A DNA stretch of 64,000 nt from Niastella populi (GTDB lineage: Bacteria > Bacteroidota > Bacteroidia > Chitinophagales > Chitinophagaceae): positions 124,001 to 188,000 of the forward strand of contig NZ_LWBP01000254.1 of assembly GCF_002078015.1 (NCBI RefSeq). The letters are read 5' to 3'. Positions 51,076 through 60,377 of the stretch are shown here, one piece after another (the first letter of the stretch is position 1; every line of letters begins with the position of its first letter). Under the pieces are notes generated by a model, which was not told where the DNA came from, made no database searches, and saw nothing but the letters and a program-made list of their open reading frames with translations. The position numbers and the translations under genes are program-made.

Positions 51076-51906
51076 TTAGTCGATAATCAGCTTGTAAACC
51101 GAAGAATTGGCGCCATACCAGACGCCAACACCATTTCCTTCAATATTACCGGAAAAATCATCGGAGTAGTTCAGAAATGAAAGCGCAAGACCTTGTTGCG
51201 AAACAGCAGACCATAAAGAATAACTTGTTGCGGAAACGTTAGATACTTTTATTGCTATTTCATCACCTTTTTCATAATATCTGGAAGAGTTCATGGTATC
51301 CTGTATCGATCGGGTCCTCATCAATGATACAGTAAATTGTTTGCCGGCCTGATCAATAGCCTTGATTCCTCTGGGAGTGGTTGCATAGAACTCATGTTGA
51401 GTTTGCAGCTTCGTAAACAGCAGATAATTGGCTTCCGGATTTGCATTGTCAATATTTACGACAGGTTGAGCCTTTTCCGGGTCGAGCCATTCATACGATA
51501 CGCCTTTTATGGCAGGCTTATAAAGTGGGATCTCTGTTTCGGAAAGAAGAACATCATTGTTGTATTTAACTTCCAGTTTGTACTTCTGACCTGCCTTTCC
51601 TTTCAGAGAATTACCAACATAAAATAAATAAGGAAAAACTTTATCGTTGCGCGTCAATGTCAGAACTTCCTCATCTCCTCCGCCAGAGACCTTTACGGTT
51701 GCCCAACGTACAATAAGAGCTTCCAGTTGCTCCTCATCGATAACGTAGTTAGTGGGTATGTTGTGCATCACTTTCACCACTGGAACTGCTCCGTTCTCGA
51801 TAATGCCTTCAACTACAAACTTAGGGTCAAATTCTTTTTGGGCACCTTCTTTAATGCATGCAGAAAATACCGTACCTATGATGATTGTTAATAGTAATTT
51901 TTTCAT
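51076..51906 (-). CDS. DUF4249-family lipoprotein
   Basis: A 276-residue lipoprotein with lipobox FSAC (Cys about 17). The DUF4249 pattern is visible: FVVEGIIENGAVPVVKVMHNIP at the start, YKLEVKYNNDVLLSETEIP in the middle, and VWYGANSSVYKLIID at the end. DUF4249 proteins are nearly always encoded with a TonB-dependent receptor and are thought to be surface partners in uptake, by analogy with SusD. It overlaps the receptor gene by 4 nt. The ligand is unknown. Confidence 0.85.
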   Translation of the reverse strand: MKKLLLTIIIGTVFSACIKEGAQKEFDPKFVVEGIIENGAVPVVKVMHNIPTNYVIDEEQLEALIVRWATVKVSGGGDEEVLTLTRNDKVFPYLFYVGNSLKGKAGQKYKLEVKYNNDVLLSETEIPLYKPAIKGVSYEWLDPEKAQPVVNIDNANPEANYLLFTKLQTQHEFYATTPRGIKAIDQAGKQFTVSLMRTRSIQDTMNSSRYYEKGDEIAIKVSNVSATSYSLWSAVSQQGLALSFLNYSDDFSGNIEGNGVGVWYGANSSVYKLIID

Positions 51907-53981
51907 AGTAGTTCCAATGAATAAGTGAGAGCAGGTAAGAGGGGCAAACTTGCGCCTTCTTTTTGGATCATTTTAAAGGCATTGTTCTCTTGAAAATAAT
52001 TCCGGTCATAACTTTGGTATATATAAATTGGATTAGAGCGATTGTAGACATTGATAATTGAAATACCCAGGGTTTGCCTGCATTTGCTGGTTTTCTTCAA
52101 CAGCCAGTCTACGCTTGCATCCAACCTGTGATAGGCAGCCATCCGGACACTGTTTTTGGCGCCATATTCCGCCAATACGGAATTGCCAAAATAATACATC
52201 CCTACTGTGGGAGTATATGCGCTTCCGCTATTGTACATGAAACTAACTGAGATAGATATTTTCGGAGTCATTTTATAAGAATTCACAATACTTAAATTAT
52301 GCGGCCGGTCGTAAATATATTTATACCATTGTCCGTTATTGATTGCATCAAATTTCCTGAAGCTTCTTGAATAGGAGTAGTTTACCGTGAAATAATTACG
52401 GTTGGTGATTAATCTGGCAAAAAAATCGGATCCGTAGGTAACCCCATTACCATTTTCTATTCCATTGGCAATATCATTGCTTTCGTTTAAAGAGACGATG
52501 TTCCCATTAAATTCTTTTAAGCCAGACAGCCATCTGTAATAAACGTCTATACTATATTCGATACTGGCCCCTGCGTAACGGTATCCGCCAGAGGCTTCCC
52601 GGATCTTTGAAACAGAAAGATTCCGGTTGGCATGAATTACGTAATCAACTGGCAGGTTAATATTTGTAAGGCCAACCTGGTGTATCGGCTGATAAGCCAT
52701 CGATAAACTACAGAAAAAAGAATTCCTTGCGTCCATCAGATAGGATACTGAAAGTGCCGGATTTATAAAAAACACGCGTTCAACAGCTGAAACTGTAGAA
52801 AGATTCAGTGAGCCTTTCAGTTCAATTTTTTCTGACAATGGGGATGTGGCATTCACAAAATGCTTAAATAAATGCTGATTACTTTTATACCGGACATTGC
52901 CACCAGATTGAGCAGGCTGTCCCTCATTCTGAAGGGTAGTGCCTAAATCATCCATTATATAAAGGAAGCCTGTTTCAACCGAGCGGCGCGATTTTCGATA
53001 AGCCAGGGTAGAATTTATGCTTAAGGTCTTTTGATGATTGAATAGCGCAAACTCTTCGCCATACAGATCAAATGCAACGCGGGTATTGTACTTTGAGTAT
53101 CCAATATTATTTTCCCATTGCAGGTATTGCCGGATATCTGCAGTATGAGTTATGCCCATAACCAGATTTCCCCAATCCATACTATTCTTTGCCCGCTGCT
53201 CATACAGATCAAACATAGCTTTATCTCTACCCAGGTATAAGAAGGCCTTTATCTCACTCTTGTTGAAAACCCTTTTGGCGTTCATATTAAAGTCGAACAG
53301 GTCATAGTTCATACCTTCTAAATCCTTTCCCATTTTACTTAATACAGGCCATAGTGTTTTATTCATAAAGGTATTCCTCCAGAATATTTCAATCACCTGA
53401 ATAGAGTCCCGTTCAATTCTGGCGCCTACGCCCAGATGAGCCAGGGAGGCTTCTGCTTTAATAAGGGTGGTATCTCTGACTTGCCAGTTACTATTTATAT
53501 CAATATAGCCGGATAATTTCCCAAAATACTTTCCCGGAACAACGCCCGTGTAGATTTTCAGGTCTTCAATAACATTATTATTGAATAAAGGGAATAATCC
53601 GAAAAGATGGCTTGGGTTATGAACGAGGACCCCATTGTAAAAATAGCCATTGCTTCCTGATGGAAGCCCTCTGTATTGCACACCCGAATTGGCATCGCCT
53701 CCATTACCAAAACCAGGAAGGAAGCGTATTGATTTTAAAGGATCTGCTATCCCCATTATTTTTGGTACCACTTCTATCTGCTTTGCGCTTAATGTAAGCC
53801 TGTTCACTCCATTAATTAACTGCTTTTGTCTGGATACTGTTACGGTATCCATATTTTTAATCGAGTCCACTACAGACTGACTATACAGGAGGTTGTAGAA
53901 GAGCAGTGACAGGGTAAAGGTTAATCCGGTTTTCAAGAATTTAGTTGATAACGTTAATGACAAATTGTTGTGAAATTGCAA
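51903..53981 (-). CDS. TonB-dependent receptor (DUF4249 partner)
   Basis: A 692-residue outer-membrane receptor. The signal peptide ends near residue 35 (LLYSQS). Then comes a plug domain: MDTVTVSRQKQL, the TonB-box-like part; PLKSIRFLPGFGNGGDANSGVQYRGLPSG; and FNNNVIEDLKIYTGVVPGKYFGKLSGYIDI. A beta-barrel of alternating strands covers the rest. There is no carboxypeptidase-like N-domain, unlike SusC. The stop overlaps the DUF4249 start by 4 nt, so both are translated together. The transported ligand is unknown. Confidence 0.9.
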   Translation of the reverse strand: MQFHNNLSLTLSTKFLKTGLTFTLSLLFYNLLYSQSVVDSIKNMDTVTVSRQKQLINGVNRLTLSAKQIEVVPKIMGIADPLKSIRFLPGFGNGGDANSGVQYRGLPSGSNGYFYNGVLVHNPSHLFGLFPLFNNNVIEDLKIYTGVVPGKYFGKLSGYIDINSNWQVRDTTLIKAEASLAHLGVGARIERDSIQVIEIFWRNTFMNKTLWPVLSKMGKDLEGMNYDLFDFNMNAKRVFNKSEIKAFLYLGRDKAMFDLYEQRAKNSMDWGNLVMGITHTADIRQYLQWENNIGYSKYNTRVAFDLYGEEFALFNHQKTLSINSTLAYRKSRRSVETGFLYIMDDLGTTLQNEGQPAQSGGNVRYKSNQHLFKHFVNATSPLSEKIELKGSLNLSTVSAVERVFFINPALSVSYLMDARNSFFCSLSMAYQPIHQVGLTNINLPVDYVIHANRNLSVSKIREASGGYRYAGASIEYSIDVYYRWLSGLKEFNGNIVSLNESNDIANGIENGNGVTYGSDFFARLITNRNYFTVNYSYSRSFRKFDAINNGQWYKYIYDRPHNLSIVNSYKMTPKISISVSFMYNSGSAYTPTVGMYYFGNSVLAEYGAKNSVRMAAYHRLDASVDWLLKKTSKCRQTLGISIINVYNRSNPIYIYQSYDRNYFQENNAFKMIQKEGASLPLLPALTYSLELL

Positions 53982-54221
53982 TTTTTACGCTTCTATAATT
54001 AGTGCCCATGCTGAATGTTTTCATAGAGTTTTACTTTTTGAAAGGTTCATATCAGTGCAGAAGGCCATCTTTACCACCGCTTCTTCAATGGCAGGCAGAA
54101 GATGATGTTCTTACCCTTTACGAATGCAAACAGAAATGCAGTTAAAAAACACCAGAGTCCTTAGTTGAAAAGCTCTTTCTCACCCCTGCTCCCGACTGTT
54201 TGAAAATTCGCCAAAAACGAC

Positions 54222-54242
54222 AAAAGCCACCCGAAGGTGGCC
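54222..54242 (-). terminator. Terminator of the tRNA-Asn transcript
   Basis: On the minus strand GCCACC, loop TTCG and GGTGGC are followed by TTTTGT, a classic UUCG-loop terminator. It lies 24 nt beyond the tRNA 3' end. Confidence 0.8.
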
Positions 54243-54265
54243 TTGTAAGCTATTGTGTTTGAGTG

Positions 54266-54339
54266 CTCCCCCTGCTGGACTTGAACCAGCGACCCTCTGA
54301 TTAACAGTCAGATGCTCTAACCAACTGAGCTAAGGAGGA
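54266..54339 (-). tRNA. tRNA-Asn (anticodon GTT)
   Basis: The minus-strand sequence folds as a 74-nt cloverleaf: acceptor TCCTCCT/AGGGGGA, D arm TAGCTCAGTTGGTTAGAGC, anticodon loop CTGTTAA (anticodon GTT), and T arm GCTGG-TTCAAGT-CCAGC. The discriminator is G and CCA is not encoded. A terminator follows at 54222-54242. Confidence 0.96.
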
Positions 54340-54598
54340 ATTTGTTTTTCCATTCCGGCGGCCCTAATAGCCCGGGCTTTTACCCCTTCTCCGAAATGGG
54401 CAGCAAAAATAAGGAAATTCCTATTTTAAAAAACACATACTGAAAGAAAAATCAGGCTTTTATTTAAAAATTTTTCTGCTTTTTTACCCTTATTTTCTGC
54501 TCAATTCCTAAGTCCGCAGGAATGGATCATTTCTCAACCCAAAATCCTTACTTATTGGCACCCGGCACCCGAAAATTACTGCCGTTTTTTCTTGCCGC

Positions 54599-55495
54599 CT
54601 ATTTACTTGCATTAATAAATTCTACCACATCTTTTGCAAACCGCTCGGATTCCTCCCAGTGCAACGCATGGCCCGCCTCCTCATACATCACCAGCCGGGC
54701 ATTTTTTATTCGCTTAGCCAGGTTTTGCTGGTCTGCCCGCGAACAAAAACCATCCTTGCTGCCCCAAAGTATGAGTGCCGGAATGGCAATGCGCGGTAGT
54801 TCCTTTGTAAGATCTGTTTTCATGAAGGCAGCGGCACATCCATGCCATACTCTCGCCGGCAGTTTCATGCTTTCTGCAATGCATTGATTGATGTAAGCCG
54901 AATCTACCGGCCTGGCCAGCGTGCTCTTTTGAAATGCTTCTGCAAACGAATAGTCAACCGGGTCTTTGAGTTTCATTACTTCACTCAAAAATTCGGGTAC
55001 CCCCGGGTTATCGGCAAATGAAGCGTCTGAACTTACAATAATTATCGACCGGGTAAGCTGTGGATAGTCAATGGCAAATTGTTGCACAATTAGTCCGCCC
55101 ATCGAATGGCCGGCCAGTATGCACGGGCCTAACTTTTTTGCAGTGATAAACGCCGCTATGTCGGCAGCAAATGTTTTAAAGCTGTAACCTGCCGCCGGCT
55201 TCGATGAATTGCCATGCCCGCGCAACGTGATGGCCATGGCATGAACATCCGCTGGAAGTAAGGGCAGCACCTTTTCAAACGATCGCCACGAATCAGAATA
55301 GCCATGTATGAAGATCACCGGCTTGTTTTCGGCATTCCCCTTTTCTGCATAGTTGAGTTGTACGCCGTTGGCCAGCGTAATTGTTTGTTCGGTAATTGGG
55401 TTGGTGTCTGACTGAAGTACAGGTGTAGCTTCTACCTGTAAACACTGGCTAACTCCCAGCATAAAGGGCAGCCAGTGAATGACCTTTTTTCGCAT
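54599..55495 (-). CDS. Secreted alpha/beta hydrolase
   Basis: A 298-residue alpha/beta hydrolase with an N-terminal signal peptide (about 1-24). Motifs: oxyanion HGYSDSWRSFEKVLPLL, nucleophile elbow LAGHSMGGLIVQQF, acid Asp in LWGSKDGFC, and the catalytic His in EAGHALHWEES. Sequence style is that of the epoxide hydrolase/haloperoxidase-like group, but the reaction cannot be set from sequence. It lies 64 nt after the sterol desaturase-like gene on the same strand. Confidence 0.88.
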   Translation of the reverse strand: MRKKVIHWLPFMLGVSQCLQVEATPVLQSDTNPITEQTITLANGVQLNYAEKGNAENKPVIFIHGYSDSWRSFEKVLPLLPADVHAMAITLRGHGNSSKPAAGYSFKTFAADIAAFITAKKLGPCILAGHSMGGLIVQQFAIDYPQLTRSIIIVSSDASFADNPGVPEFLSEVMKLKDPVDYSFAEAFQKSTLARPVDSAYINQCIAESMKLPARVWHGCAAAFMKTDLTKELPRIAIPALILWGSKDGFCSRADQQNLAKRIKNARLVMYEEAGHALHWEESERFAKDVVEFINASK

Positions 55496-55559
55496 AAATG
55501 ATACATTTAATTTATCCCGTTTCCACTATAGCGTAACGGGCGGTTGGTTAATAGATATT

Positions 55560-56324
55560 TTATTCTTTGCTTGCGGGTGGAAGGCTCACATCCTGAAAGC
55601 GTAACATTTCTCCGATACGCGCAGATGCGCCTTCATAAAAACCGGTCGTCTTTACATATTCTTTAGGGTTGCGGAAGGTCCTGAACAGTATGTCGAACAA
55701 AGGCAGGTCTGAGTAATTGAATGCATGTACATCCTGTGCATGATGGATGGCATGGCTTTCGGGCCGCTGAATGATGTAGCCCATCCAAACCGGTGTTCTT
55801 ATATTGGCATGCTGAAAAATGCTGAAGAAATTGGTGATGAGCAATATCAGCGTTACCGCTGCGGCCGGCAACCCTAAGACTATTGAAAAGCAAAGGGTGC
55901 CCAAGAGGGTAAATCCTATCATATCGAACGGGCTGAAATAGAACGCTCCATATGTATCAAGGCGTTCTGCACTATGGTGCATTTGATGAAATACCCGCCA
56001 TAAAACATTGTAGCGGTGCATTGACCGGTGCCACACATATAAGCCACCTTCATATAACAGAACACCCAAAACGGTTGCTACAGCAAGGTTCATTTTTGAA
56101 AGGTCGATAAGCTGGGCAGAAGGCAGCCACCGGCTATAGGCTAGCGGCAAATAGGTTGACAGGTAAAAGAAAAAGATAAAGGCGGCGATGCCTTTGATGC
56201 GCCAGAAACGAATGGCGGGTAATTTCCGTGCCGGAAAAATGGCTTCCCACACAATGAGCACCAGGTACATAGAAAGAATGTACAACGATTCCGGGTCGAG
56301 CAAGATCTGTAATGGAGTTGGCAT
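55560..56324 (-). CDS. Sterol desaturase / fatty acid hydroxylase family protein
   Basis: A 254-residue membrane di-iron oxygenase of the FA_hydroxylase family. The histidine boxes appear in order: WHRSMHRYNVLWRVFHQMHHSAERLD (HxxxH and HxxHH), FQHANIR, and ESHAIHHAQDVHAFNYSD. Four hydrophobic segments surround them. Substrates in this family include sterols, carotenoids and long-chain fatty acids or sphingolipids. Bacteroidota contain sphingolipids, so that is one option. It follows the Rieske gene by 84 nt. Confidence 0.9.
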   Translation of the reverse strand: MPTPLQILLDPESLYILSMYLVLIVWEAIFPARKLPAIRFWRIKGIAAFIFFFYLSTYLPLAYSRWLPSAQLIDLSKMNLAVATVLGVLLYEGGLYVWHRSMHRYNVLWRVFHQMHHSAERLDTYGAFYFSPFDMIGFTLLGTLCFSIVLGLPAAAVTLILLITNFFSIFQHANIRTPVWMGYIIQRPESHAIHHAQDVHAFNYSDLPLFDILFRTFRNPKEYVKTTGFYEGASARIGEMLRFQDVSLPPASKE

Positions 56325-56408
56325 ATACCTGCTTTTTAGTTTTAATACTATAAGCGTAAGTTTATGCCTTACAATGTGAGGTGTGGGCCGGCATTAATTT
56401 CGCGGGGA

Positions 56409-56765
56409 TCAAAATAATCCAAACAGTCCGCCATCGGGCAGCCCAACGAAAAGCGCTTCGCCCCGAACTTCAACCGGGTAAGTTTTTAAATAATATCCTT
56501 CGCCGCTGGTATTGCGGCCATTTTGCAAACTGAATTTGTACCGGTGCACCGGGCAAACCACATTCCCAACCGCATCTACATAACCATCGGCCATTATGCC
56601 GCTGGCATGCGGGCATTTATAGGCAAATGCAAACCATTGGTCGCGGTGCCGGGTGAGGCAGATCTTTTTTCCTTTTACATCCGTAACGGCAATGCCATGC
56701 TCGCTGAATGTAAGCACTGAAGGATGTTCGGCTACCTGGTGGTACTGGTATTTCTTTTCGGTCAT
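56409..56765 (-). CDS. Rieske [2Fe-2S] protein
   Basis: A 118-residue Rieske ferredoxin-like protein. The cluster ligands are CPHASG (C-x-H) and CPVHRYKFSL (C-x2-H), 17 residues apart. The rest is the small Rieske beta-fold with a typical C-terminal LKTYPVEVRGEALFVGLP. There is no membrane anchor, so it is a soluble electron donor, similar to NirD or oxygenase ferredoxins. It lies between hflX and a di-iron oxygenase gene, for which it could supply electrons (inference). Confidence 0.92.
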   Translation of the reverse strand: MTEKKYQYHQVAEHPSVLTFSEHGIAVTDVKGKKICLTRHRDQWFAFAYKCPHASGIMADGYVDAVGNVVCPVHRYKFSLQNGRNTSGEGYYLKTYPVEVRGEALFVGLPDGGLFGLF

Positions 56766-56804
56766 GGAGGCTTGTTCACGGATGCACAGGTAAATAAATC
56801 GCCA

Positions 56805-57992
56805 TTAATAAAAACCCGTTTTGTATGGGTACCGTATGGCGTATAATTCCTTCACCTTATTTAAGATGGTTGCGCGTAATTCGTCGATGTTCATTCTTTC
56901 AGTGGCGGAAATGAAAACACAGTTGCCCTGTAACTGATTTTCCCAGCGTTCTTTCAGGTCTTTTAGTATTTCGGCCCGAACCTCTTCTTCCAGCCAGGGA
57001 TCAAAGGTGTTCTTTTCGTACTGGTCCATTTTATTGAAGATGGTGATCGTTGGTTTGTCGATCACACTCAGCTCCTGCAGCGTTTTGTTTACCACACCCA
57101 ACTGATCTTCATACGCCGGATGCGAGGTGTCTACAACATGCAGGAGTATATCGGCCTCGCGTACTTCATCGAGCGTACTTTTAAAACTTTCAACCAGGTG
57201 GTGCGGTAATTTGCGGATGAACCCTACCGTGTCGCTCAACAGGAACGGTGTGGTTTCAAAAACTACCTTACGTGTTGTAGTATCGAGCGTGGCGAATAAT
57301 TTATTTTCGGCAAATACTTCGCTTTTCGCCAGCAGGTTCATGATGGTGCTTTTGCCTACGTTGGTATAGCCAACAAGGGCTACGCGGATAAATTCACCGC
57401 GGTCTTTGCGCTGGGTTGCCGCCTGTTTGTCAATTTCGCTGAGGCGCTTGCGTAACAGGGCCAGTTTTTCACGAACTATTCGCCGGTCGGTCTCAATTTC
57501 CGTTTCACCCGGTCCCCTGGTTCCAATACCACCCCCCAAACGTTCAAGGTGTTTCCACATACCACGCAGGCGGGGCAGCAGGTATTGATACTGGGCCAGC
57601 TCAACCTGGGTTTTCGCCTGGGCCGTTTTGGCGCGGCGGGCAAAAATATCCAGAATGAGGTCGCTGCGGTCGATGGTTTTTACTTCAAGCACCTTTTCAA
57701 TATTCTGGATCTGTGAGCCGCTTAGCTCATCGTCGAAAATGACAATATTAATATCGCGTCCTTCAATGTAATTTTTGATCTCTTCCAGCTTTCCCTTGCC
57801 CACAAAGGTGCGGCTGTCGGGGTGCGGGAGTTTCTGCACGAAACGCTTCACGGCTTTTGCGCCGGCGGTTTCTGCCAGAAACGCCAGTTCATCCAGGTAC
57901 TCGGTTACCTGCTCTTCGGTTTGTAATTTATGTACCAGTCCTACCAGTACAGCCTTCTCTTCTTTTTGAATGATGTTCTTCTTGTCTAACAA
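56805..57992 (-). CDS. hflX: Ribosome-rescue GTPase HflX
   Basis: A 395-residue GTPase that splits or rescues stalled 70S ribosomes under stress. The HflX N-domain covers about 1-150 (FVGKGKLEEIK, VIFDDELSGSQIQNIEKVL, DRSDLILDIFARRAKTAQAKTQVELAQ). A linker GGIGTRGPGETEIETDRR follows. The G domain has ALVGYTNVGKST (G1), DTVGFIRKLP (G3) and FNKMDQYE (G4). Length is standard. It starts at ATG 57992 and lies 39 nt before the Rieske gene. Confidence 0.95.
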   Translation of the reverse strand: MLDKKNIIQKEEKAVLVGLVHKLQTEEQVTEYLDELAFLAETAGAKAVKRFVQKLPHPDSRTFVGKGKLEEIKNYIEGRDINIVIFDDELSGSQIQNIEKVLEVKTIDRSDLILDIFARRAKTAQAKTQVELAQYQYLLPRLRGMWKHLERLGGGIGTRGPGETEIETDRRIVREKLALLRKRLSEIDKQAATQRKDRGEFIRVALVGYTNVGKSTIMNLLAKSEVFAENKLFATLDTTTRKVVFETTPFLLSDTVGFIRKLPHHLVESFKSTLDEVREADILLHVVDTSHPAYEDQLGVVNKTLQELSVIDKPTITIFNKMDQYEKNTFDPWLEEEVRAEILKDLKERWENQLQGNCVFISATERMNIDELRATILNKVKELYAIRYPYKTGFY

Positions 57993-58220
57993 GTCCTTCG
58001 AATTTTCCGTGCAAAAGTAAGCTGAAAAACCGGAACTGCCGGCGTGTTCTCTTTCCGGTTGGGCCGTGGGGGGTGAAAAGTACGATATTCCACCCTCTTA
58101 ATTAGTTGATACCGCTGTACCTGCCTTCTACTTATTATTATAAATACGGCGTTTATCCATTTTTCCGCCATTAAATAATGAAAGATGAATCGATAAATGC
58201 GGATGCAACAGTGCAAACAA

Positions 58221-58267
58221 AAAGTCCGGAAGTAGCTTCGCTTATGCGAAATTTCCTTCCGGACTTT
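58221..58267 (-). terminator. Terminator after the outer-membrane protein gene
   Basis: AAAGTCCGGAAG (58221-58232) and CTTCCGGACTTT (58256-58267) form a perfect 12-bp stem. On the minus strand it ends in a T-run (ACTTTTTG). It lies between the outer-membrane protein gene and hflX. Confidence 0.8.
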
Positions 58268-58331
58268 AATATGTTTTGAATCGGATGTTTTTACAGTATG
58301 GCCCGCAATTGGGCGTTTTCTGCTGGCGCTT

Positions 58332-59096
58332 CTATAATCCGCTGATAGTTAATCCTATCTGGAACGGCCGTATGTCGGGACCGGCACCATCTTTTATAAA
58401 GCTGTTGATCTGGTATTGCCCATAAATACCAAATATGCCTTTGCTGATGCGGCCGGTTACGGCAAGGCGTGTGCTATTGAAGAAGCGTTTTGATTTTATC
58501 TTTTCTGTATAACTATTGATGGTACCTCCATTGCGGCTCATGAGGTTTTTACCTTTTGTCATGGCGCTTAACATGGTGCCTACTTTTCCGCCTACTGCCG
58601 CTTTCCAGCTGCTGTTGGGTTTTGCCGGGTTTGCCGTAAAACGAAGCTCAACCGGCAATTCGAGGTAGGTGGTTGCTACTTTATATTTTTTGAAATAGTT
58701 GGAAGTGGTGTCGCTTCTGAAAGAAAGCGTGTTGCCCGATAAGCCGGCAATGTCTACAGTTGTTTTATCGAGGTAAAAATTGTCGGTTCCCAAACCGGCG
58801 CCAATACCTACGCTAAAGCGGGGACTGGTTTTAAAAGGGAAGTCGAACATGAAATACATATTAAAGCTGCGGGGAATACCTTTTGTATCGATAGTATCTG
58901 AAATACCTGACCATCCATTATACCCTACCTGAATCAGGAAGTGATCGTTACCGTGACGCTGGCTTAAGGCCTTGGTCCATTCGTTCTTTTGCGACGTTTT
59001 GGAGGCCGGAACGGGGTCTGGTGTAACTGTTGAATCCTGTGCAAATAAGGGAAGTACAAATGCCAATGCGAGGGAAAGCGTAATCAATTTTTTCAT
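58332..59096 (-). CDS. Outer membrane beta-barrel protein
   Basis: A 254-residue secreted protein. Signal peptide about 1-20 (LVLPLFAQ). The remaining sequence has alternating strands typical of porin-like PorT/OMP_b-brl proteins: SPRFSVGIGAGLGTDNFYL, ATTYLELPVELRF, KAAVGGKVGTM, and the C-terminal FQIGLTISGL ending in a hydrophobic residue. Its function is unknown. It has its own terminator and lies downstream of tRNA-Met on the same strand. Confidence 0.8.
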   Translation of the reverse strand: MKKLITLSLALAFVLPLFAQDSTVTPDPVPASKTSQKNEWTKALSQRHGNDHFLIQVGYNGWSGISDTIDTKGIPRSFNMYFMFDFPFKTSPRFSVGIGAGLGTDNFYLDKTTVDIAGLSGNTLSFRSDTTSNYFKKYKVATTYLELPVELRFTANPAKPNSSWKAAVGGKVGTMLSAMTKGKNLMSRNGGTINSYTEKIKSKRFFNSTRLAVTGRISKGIFGIYGQYQINSFIKDGAGPDIRPFQIGLTISGL

Positions 59097-59422
59097 ACTG
59101 TTCTCAAATGATTGTCAAAAGTATCTTTCACAGGGTTAATGAAAGGTTAAGGTTACAAAAAAGCCCATAGCACTGCCATGGGCAAAATGAGGTAATGGTT
59201 GACTTTTTTGCGGATCGCCCCACCCGGTAGTAACGGATATCGGGAAACAATACGTCAAATATGGAAATTAACCCTACAGAGGCCCCGATTCAACCGACCA
59301 GCGATGGATCGATGTGTTTGGGATACCCTAACCCTCCCGATAATTATTTTTGGAGAGAAAGCCAACGATGAAATAAGAACTGTGTGTGGATCCTGTTGGG
59401 ATCATTATCCTGTAAACTTGTG
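59097..59422. other. Intergenic region between the outer-membrane protein gene and tRNA-Met
   Basis: Apart from the terminator at 59156-59183 it contains no gene. TGTGTGGATCCT occurs at 59383-59394 and again at 59419-59430 at the tRNA 3' end, a 12-nt direct repeat. I see no integrase or other element that would make this an attachment site. Confidence 0.4.
59156..59183 (-). terminator. Terminator of the tRNA-Met transcript
   Basis: On the minus strand GCCCAT (59183-59178), a 9-nt loop and ATGGGC (59168-59163) are followed by a T-run. It lies between tRNA-Met and the outer-membrane protein gene. Confidence 0.65.
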
Positions 59423-59496
59423 TGGATCCTTTCGGATTTGAACCGAAGACCCCCTGATTATGAGTCAGGTGCTCTAACCGTCTGAGCTAAGGATCC
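59423..59496 (-). tRNA. tRNA-Met (anticodon CAT)
   Basis: The 74-nt minus-strand cloverleaf has acceptor GGATCCT/AGGATCC, D arm TAGCTCAGACGGTTAGAGC, anticodon loop CTCATAA (CAT), and T arm TTCGG-TTCAAAT-CCGAA, with discriminator A and no encoded CCA. The CAT anticodon with a paired first base fits elongator Met; tRNA-Ile2 (lysidine-modified CAT) is the alternative. Confidence 0.9.
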
Positions 59497-59674
59497 GAAC
59501 TGCTTTCGCAGCAATATTATTAAAACAAGCGCTTTTCGTTTCAAAGAGCAGCAAAATTAGAAAAATTCATTCAGTACCCCGCAGAAATCTTATTTAATTT
59601 TTTAAATTACCTTGTGCAGCAGCTTTCAGGTGAACAGTTTGGTCTTTTTCCTTGACGATTAGCATTTTTTTATT

Positions 59675-60244
59675 ATGCTTGCCAGCCCGCACATTCAGGA
59701 ACTGCAAACGCGTATTGCGCTATATGACGACCAGTACGCCTATAAGGAGTTGTATGTCCTGTTCTTTAAGAGCCTTCAACAGTTTGCCATCTCCTTCGTG
59801 CGTTCCCCTGAAACTGCCGAAGAGATCGTTTCCGACGTATTTATTAAGGTGTGGAAAAAAAGGGCCGGTCTCAGCCGTATCCATAACCTCAAATTATACC
59901 TTTTTATCAGCACTAAAAATTGCTCGCTCAATTATCTGCGTACCCGGAAAAAGATCCTGCTTCAACCCGAGCAATACTTCGTACAACTTCAAAGCATCTA
60001 TTTCAACCCCGAAAAACTGATGCTTACCGCCGAAATGATGAACCGCGTTCAAAAAGCCATCAACGACCTGCCACCCCGCTGCCAGCTTATATTTAAGCTA
60101 ATAAAAGAAGACGGGCTTAAATACCGCGAAGTAGCCGAACTGCTGAACCTTTCAATAAAAACTATTGAAAATCAAATGGCTATTGCCATCCGTAAAATAG
60201 GGTTGGCCATTCATTTCGATATACGTACCACCCTTTCATCCTGA
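59675..60244 (+). CDS. ECF RNA polymerase sigma-70 factor
   Basis: A 189-residue ECF sigma factor. Region 2 lies at about 15-80 (YKELYVLFFKSLQQFAISFVRSPETAEEIVSDVFIKVWKKR). Region 4 lies at about 125-175 (INDLPPRCQLIFKLIKEDGLKYREVAELLNLSIKTIENQMAIAIRKI). It belongs to the FecI/Bacteroidota sigma group that partners with FecR. The FecR gene follows 133 nt downstream and an STN-type SusC after that, so the three form one signal chain. It probably activates the SusC operon. Confidence 0.94.
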   Translation: MLASPHIQELQTRIALYDDQYAYKELYVLFFKSLQQFAISFVRSPETAEEIVSDVFIKVWKKRAGLSRIHNLKLYLFISTKNCSLNYLRTRKKILLQPEQYFVQLQSIYFNPEKLMLTAEMMNRVQKAINDLPPRCQLIFKLIKEDGLKYREVAELLNLSIKTIENQMAIAIRKIGLAIHFDIRTTLSS

Positions 60245-60377
60245 ACAGCCTGGTATGAATTTATCTGTGTAATACCGGGAACCCGCATTCCGACTGCCCG
60301 GTAAAAAAATATTTCACCACTTTGGGGGTATGTTTTTTATAGTAGTGTCCTTACAGGTATATACTATATATATACAC

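Noticed and set aside
59383-59430. 12-nt direct repeat at the tRNA-Met 3' end as an attachment site
   Set aside because: Copies are only 36 nt apart and there is no integrase or element between them.
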